A DNA stretch of 64,000 bases, taken from NCBI RefSeq assembly GCF_900496995.4, contig NC_044029.1, positions 6,386,001-6,450,000 of the forward strand, written 5' to 3'. Of this stretch, positions 59,500 through 64,000 are shown piece after piece. How positions within the stretch are numbered: position 1 is the first letter of the stretch; every line of letters starts with the position of its first letter. The stretch is from Aquila chrysaetos chrysaetos (Eukaryota; Chordata; Aves; Accipitriformes; Accipitridae). A program made the translations under genes and the position numbers. Below the pieces are notes generated by a model. It was not told where the DNA came from, did no database searches, and saw only the letters and a program-made list of their open reading frames with translations.

Positions 59500-59936
59500 A
59501 GGAGGTGCTCCAGGCGCCGGAGCAGAGATTCCCCTGCAGCCCGTGGGGAAGATGATGGTGAGGCAGGCTGTCCCCCTGCAGCCCAGGGAGGTCCACGGGG
59601 GAGCAGATCTCCACCTGCAGCCCGGGGAGGACCCCACGCCGGAGCAGGTGGGTTCCCGAAGGAGGCTGTGACCCCGTGGGAACCCCGTGCTGGAGCAGGC
59701 TCCTGGCAGGACCTGCGGATCTGTGGAGAGAGGAGCCCATGGAGCAGGTTTGCTGGCAGGACTTGTGACCCCGTGGGGGACCCACGCTGGAGCAGTGTGC
59801 TCCTGAAGGACTGCACACCGTGGAAAGGACCCATGCTGGAGCAGTTCATGAAGAACTGCAGCCCGTGGGAAGGACCCACGTTGGAGAAGTTCGTGGAGGA
59901 CTGTCTCCCGTGGGTGGGACCCCACGTTGGAGCAGG
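59500..59936 (+). repeat. Minisatellite array inside the plus-strand LTR
   Basis: Degenerate units of about 45-49 bp, each with GGAGCAG, then a GAAGGACTGCA-like part, then CCCGTGGGAAGGACCCACG. The last three units (from about 59790) are clearest. It lies between the TATA-like box and the AATAAA, so it would sit in the transcribed part of the LTR. Confidence 0.8.
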
Positions 59937-60151
59937 GAAGAGTGTGATGAGTCCTCCCCCTGAGGAGGATGAAGCGGCAGAAAACAACGTGTGATGAACT
60001 GACCGTAAACCCCATTCCCCGTCCCTCTGTGCCGCTGGGGGAGTTGGTAGAGAAGCCGGGAGTGAAGTTGTGCCCGGGAAGAAGGGAGGGGTGGAGGGAA
60101 GGTGTTCTGAGATTCGTTTTTTTTCTCATTACCCTACTCTGGTTAATTTGT

Positions 60152-60157
60152 AATAAA
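60152..60157 (+). terminator. Polyadenylation signal of the plus-strand LTR
   Basis: AATAAA in GTAATAAAGCGAGTT, followed by T-rich and GT-rich sequence. This is the LTR's own 3'-end signal. Confidence 0.7.
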
Positions 60158-60345
60158 GCGAGTTAATTTTCCCCAAGTTGAGTCTGTTTTGCCCGTGACG
60201 GTAAGTGGTGAGTGATCTCTCTCCTGTCCTTATCTCGACCCACAAGCTCTTTGTTATATTTTCTCTCCCCTGTCCAGCTGAGGAGGGGGAGTGATAGAAC
60301 GGCTTTGGTGGGCACCTGGCAACCAGCCAGGGTCAACCCACCACA

Positions 60346-60350
60346 CTGGC
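60346..60350 (+). other. Target-site duplication of the plus-strand LTR, right copy
   Basis: CTGGC, identical to 59198-59202. Confidence 0.88.
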
Positions 60351-60429
60351 TCAGGGGAAGCACGGCGCAGACATGCCCGTACCGCTTCCAGAGCCAGGTA
60401 AGACAAGAATTAGGATGGCTGTGTCCTCC

Positions 60430-60700
60430 CGGAGCTAAGCCCAAACCCGTCAGCTCTACGCCGATCCGGCTGGGCGGCGAGCGTACAGCCTCCCGACGCG
60501 GAGAGACCTCGGCCGTCTCCGGCGTGGCTCTGCCGGCGCGCGAACCTTACGCTCAGGCCAGCTCTCCTTCGAGCCACTGAAGTGCCAGCTCGCTGCACTG
60601 TGCTCCCAGCCCAGCTCCCGGAGGATTTATTAGCCGGAGCGGAGAACCTGCCTGGGGAGCGCCGGCTCGCTGCCACCGCAGCCAACACGTCTCTTCAGAA
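60430..60700. promoter_or_regulatory. CpG-dense patch (candidate CpG island)
   Basis: Dense CpG sites (GATCCGGCTGGGCGGCGAGCG, CGACGCGGAGAG, CCGGCGTGG, GCCGGCGCGCGAAC) starting about 85 bp after the LTR. The density is far above the neighbourhood. Possible promoter or enhancer, or chance GC-rich DNA. No transcript evidence is available in sequence. Confidence 0.38.
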
Positions 60701-63050
60701 ACCAGAGCGCTGGGAAGGTAACGTGGAAATATCTAAACCTTCCGTGAGAATTAGAAGCGGTCGTACCTGTGTTGTCTGTATTATTTCCGTTACCAGAGGT
60801 AGCCAACCTCCTGTAAAGGAAATCCGTATGTCATTTTGGAAAACAGACCCTTACCGTAGTAACCCCTGCACTGGCTGCTCCATCATCACGCCTCGCAACT
60901 CGGGTATAACTGATCATAGATGACACGTTATCGCTGGAGAGATGCTTACCCACAGCTCCCATCTTCACAGTATTTCTTTTTTAACTCCTTGTGCTAAACA
61001 GCATGCTTCAACGTCGGGCTTGCTAAAAGCACTCGTGTTCTTGTCATGTTCTCTTCCCAGAAGTCAGTGCTGACTTCAGAGGGAGCAGCGATGCCGGTGC
61101 TGACTGTCTCTGAGAGCCCTTCCTCACGGAGTATTTTGGGAATCGAGATGGCCAAAAAAATCAAATTTGACTTTTAAAAATCAAAGTAACTGAAATAATA
61201 AAAGGAAGTTATCAATGAACATCTTGCTTTGAAGCACTGTTTATAAAGATTAATAAAACATTTACATATTTTACAAATCCATTTCTGACAGGATTTCTAA
61301 TTTGTAGGAAAACTTGACACTACTGTAGCTTGTCTAGATTGAAAAGAAAACAAATTTCAACATGTCAAAAATCTCCCCCAAAGTGGAAATTCCCAGTTCT
61401 AATCTACTCTGACGATCACACAAACAACATTTCATATTTTTATGGCAGCGGATCAGAACGGCATCATTCCTTTCTTCCATATGGCAAGGACGACGCAAAA
61501 TAATATCTGGCGCAAGAAGAAAAGGTAATCTGCGACTGGTTGGAATACAAAGAAAAAGAGCTTCATTGCAATGATCTTTTCCGAGCGACCTCCCCCGTAG
61601 CTCAGGACCTCTCAGCACAAGTTTGGCACAAGCCAGCTCAGGGGACGATGGCAGCCGGCCCCGTCCCCTGCCAGGGACCCCGACGTCGTCCCGCACCTCT
61701 CCGTGCCCACCGTGACTTTTCGTGCTGCCTGGCCGGACCTTGCGAAGGGCAGCGTCCCCCCCCCCGCAGCGAGGGCGGTATTGTGAAGAGGTTGTGTTTT
61801 CACGGCCCAAACCGGTGAGCTTTTTGCAGCAAAACGGCTGGTTTGAATGGCCTTTTTTTGTCAGTGAAGAAGGTCTGTGCTTCCAGGCGTTTGCGGGGAG
61901 CTGGCATGGCAGCCACTGAGGGAGCAACGCCGGGCCAAGCCGGAGACCCCGCCGGGCAGCACCAAAATAGCCAATTACTTCATAGCCCATTAAAGAGTGA
62001 ATGGCCTAACAGTTATCCTGCGCTAAGGGCATCAGTCCTCCATGACTCCCTTCCAAGAGGCTGAGGCGAACAATTCATTCGCAAGAGTTAAAATGTCCTC
62101 AAATTCAAACACACACACACACACAAAAAATAGGCTCATAAGATTCACTGTTCAAATAAAAAGTGACAGGCAGAAGCCACTACCTCTTACTTAAGACAGA
62201 GCTATGGGAAAAAAAAAAACGTATTTGCAGAAATCTAAGCAGCTGCCCTGAACTCACCATTTTTTAACAGAAATGAAACATTTTTTGCCATGTTAGATCT
62301 CCAGTGACACTGCTTCTGCTGTGCTCCTTTGGCAATTTGTGAGATAAATTTGAGACCTGGGACATCTCACCCAATTTGTATTCATTTTAAGGCAGAGTTT
62401 AAAGCATCTCTTGCTTATGGAGAAGGAATTCACTTCCCCCCCCCCCCCCCAATGATGTATTTAAGTATCTTGCACACTTATTTTACAATCTTTTTTAAAT
62501 CAAGCTGTCACGGCCTTGACATGTCTACTTAGAATTAATTTTTCTTAGACCAACATAAATGATATCATGTCTTTGCTTGTCTGAGGAGGACAAGAACATC
62601 TTGTAAGAATAAAGTCCTCAGGATCCTTCCACAGTCATGCTTATCTACATCCCGCAAGTAGGTTTTTGTTTTCTGTGTTCATAGTGAGTTTGGAAGTTAC
62701 AGAAGCAAAGCGTGCTGCTACAGCTGTTTGTGTCCCGGTGAGTGTGCGTGTGAGGATCGGATAATTAGGTAACCGGTGGATTAAGCAGCTGGTATTTCTA
62801 CCCATCTTGATGACATAAAAAATTAATTCAGTTTTAATGTCATTTCTTGGAAATTTCTCTGATCATAGTGTCTACTGTGTAATTCTTAATCTCAAGTGGT
62901 GCAGTGCTGAAGGGTGCCGCAGGCCACAGATAAGTATTTTATCTGTGGGCAGTCACATATGTTACCAGCAGCAAATCACCTTTCATTTATACCAAAGCAA
63001 AGAACGAACCCCATGTCCATTACGTAATAAAAAAGCGACTGAATAAAAAC
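60701..63050. other. Intergenic sequence without recognised gene
   Basis: Includes a moderately CpG-rich stretch at about 61600-61960 that is crossed by a 218-codon minus-strand open frame (61334-61990) with no recognisable domain. It also has a short CA microsatellite (62107-62124) and a 15-base C run (62436-62450). Confidence 0.5.
62436..62450. repeat. 15-base C homopolymer
   Basis: Uninterrupted C run in intergenic DNA. Confidence 0.95.
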
Positions 63051-63600
63051 CCGTGCCCAAGGTACCGGGCTACCTGAGAAAGCAGTTGCAAAACCGAACG
63101 GTGCAGGTGAACCGATGGCAAACCGAAACCAAACAGCTCCCGAGCGGGAAGCGTTTTGCAGGAGACGCGGGGGCCGAAAAGGCGCGCGGGGGCCGCTGTC
63201 ACCCCTGTGACCGGCTGCCGAGCTGGGTCCCCAGTCTGAGATGCCCAACTTCAGGGCAGCCGCTGCGCCGAGCATCCCCAGCGCCCGTCCTCCTCCTCCT
63301 CCTCCTCGGTGAGGAGAAGCTGTTCTTCGTCAACCTTAAAGCAATACCCAGAAGAGGGTGGAGGCTAATGTCTTTTCCATTATCGGAAGAGCTCACAAAG
63401 AAGTCTTCCTTCCCCGCTTCCCCCCCACTCGAAAAGGCTGGAAGCCTCTCTGGAAGGCAGCCTGGTTCGGAGGGACGCGGCGGCGTTCCCAGGGCAAGGC
63501 TGGCAAACACCCGCCGGGAGCTGAAGGAGCATCGGGACGCCGGACTTGCACTGCCAAGGATTTAGGGCTGTGTCCACGGGAGGCCACCCAAAAACCTCTC
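63051..63600. promoter_or_regulatory. CpG-dense patch near the window end
   Basis: GC- and CpG-rich (GAGACGCGGGGGCCG, AAAGGCGCGCGGGGGCCG, GGACGCGGCGGCG), with a CTC trinucleotide repeat at about 63287-63306. Overlapping open frames in several frames reflect composition. Candidate CpG island; no recognised gene. Confidence 0.35.
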
Positions 63601-64000
63601 TGTAACTCCCATCAGTGCCTGTAAGGCCATAGGTGTTTGTCTGAACCGCGGCGTTTTCCACAGGACCCACCGAAACAGAAAAGAAGTAGTGTTTGACTTT
63701 GGAGCAGCACCGAGGAGAAACCTGCTGCAAAGGATTTTGCCGTCCCTGGGCCTGATGGTGCATACGTATCCCATCACGTTTATCGCTACGGGTGTCTCAC
63801 TGACGGTATGCGGGTTGCAATGAGAAACCTGCTTAGTATTTGAGTCTGCAAACTCTGCCAACAAGCAGTTGTCAACGTGATCAAGCCCCAGTATCCATAT
63901 CCTAATTCCTCACAAAAGTATTTGATTTTAACATTCACCATCCAAAAACCAGCAATAATAGGGGTTTCAAGTCTACGCATTATGGTAAGCTGCCTTTATG

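Larger units (their letters stand above)
59203..60345 (+). mobile_element. Solo LTR, long ERVL-type endogenous retrovirus, plus strand
   Basis: The element starts TGTATTGGTTTTGCTGGCAA and ends GGGTCAACCCACCACA. It is flanked by a perfect 5-bp duplication, CTGGC (59198-59202 and 60346-60350). Its 1143 bp include a CCAAT box (59349-59353), a worn TATA-like AACATTTTTAAG (about 59386), a tandem array of roughly 45-49-bp units (about 59500-59936) and a canonical AATAAA at 60152-60157. The 3' terminus resembles that of the neighbouring minus-strand LTR (CAGC, GGGT, AACC, CA), so the two families are probably related. It is a solo LTR: no internal retroviral genes are attached. Long open frames on both strands come from the internal array. 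Confidence 0.88.

Noticed and set aside
59118-59987. 289-codon minus-strand gene, and the 169-codon plus-strand frame at 59485-59994
   Set aside because: Both arise from the minisatellite inside an LTR; the repetitive peptides follow the DNA unit.
57420-60345. One provirus bounded by the two LTRs
   Set aside because: The LTRs are in opposite orientations, belong to different subfamilies, have different target duplications, and enclose no retroviral coding sequence.
40651-64000. DUSP6 exons, expected from human synteny
   Set aside because: No dual-specificity phosphatase motif (HCxxGxxR type) was found in any frame; the gene probably lies beyond the window.
1-64000. CRISPR arrays, prokaryotic operons or other defence systems
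   Set aside because: No spaced direct-repeat arrays and no bacterial gene organisation; the window is vertebrate nuclear DNA.

Overview
The window is nuclear DNA from a vertebrate, almost certainly a bird. It holds the last five coding exons of POC1B (centriolar WD40 protein B) on the + strand, then roughly 23 kb of downstream intergenic sequence. The bird assignment rests on a 5'-truncated CR1 LINE relic, two solo LTRs of the ERVL type common in bird genomes (each with a perfect 5-bp target-site duplication), long C and T homopolymers, and exon-intron gene structure. No bacterial-style operons, CRISPR arrays, tRNA or rRNA genes were seen.

Layout. 1-234 is the end of an upstream POC1B intron. 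POC1B coding exons lie at 235-303, 4745-4897, 12033-12113, 38872-39096 (its start could also be 38878) and 40329-40433. All are phase 0 at both ends, and together they give the C-terminal 210 residues: the last WD40 repeat, the linker and the conserved C-terminal coiled coil. AATAAA signals follow at 40485, 40550 and 40624. The third intron in the window is about 26.8 kb. It carries an antisense CR1 relic (15140-15638), a cluster of decayed tRNA-derived SINE pieces (36322-36676), AT and poly-T simple repeats and a 20-bp tandem repeat. The intron before it has a 33-base C run in its 3' neighbour and short old duplications, and also a CpG-rich patch near 11 kb.

Downstream, 40.6-45 kb is AT-rich and featureless. 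From about 45 kb base composition becomes visibly more GC-rich, with CpG-dense patches at about 46.86-47.17, 60.43-60.70, 61.6-61.96 and 63.05-63.6 kb. Two solo LTRs in opposite orientations sit at 57420-57947 (minus) and 59203-60345 (plus). In human, the gene downstream of POC1B in the same orientation is DUSP6 (established synteny). It is not visible here, so 41-64 kb is probably part of the POC1B-DUSP6 intergenic interval.

I see no new multi-gene system. The most checkable observations are the two complete solo LTRs, a possible alternative POC1B terminal exon (39263 to about 39800), the SINE cluster, two exon-like segments bounded by good splice sites, and the CpG-dense patches that could be unannotated promoters or enhancers.
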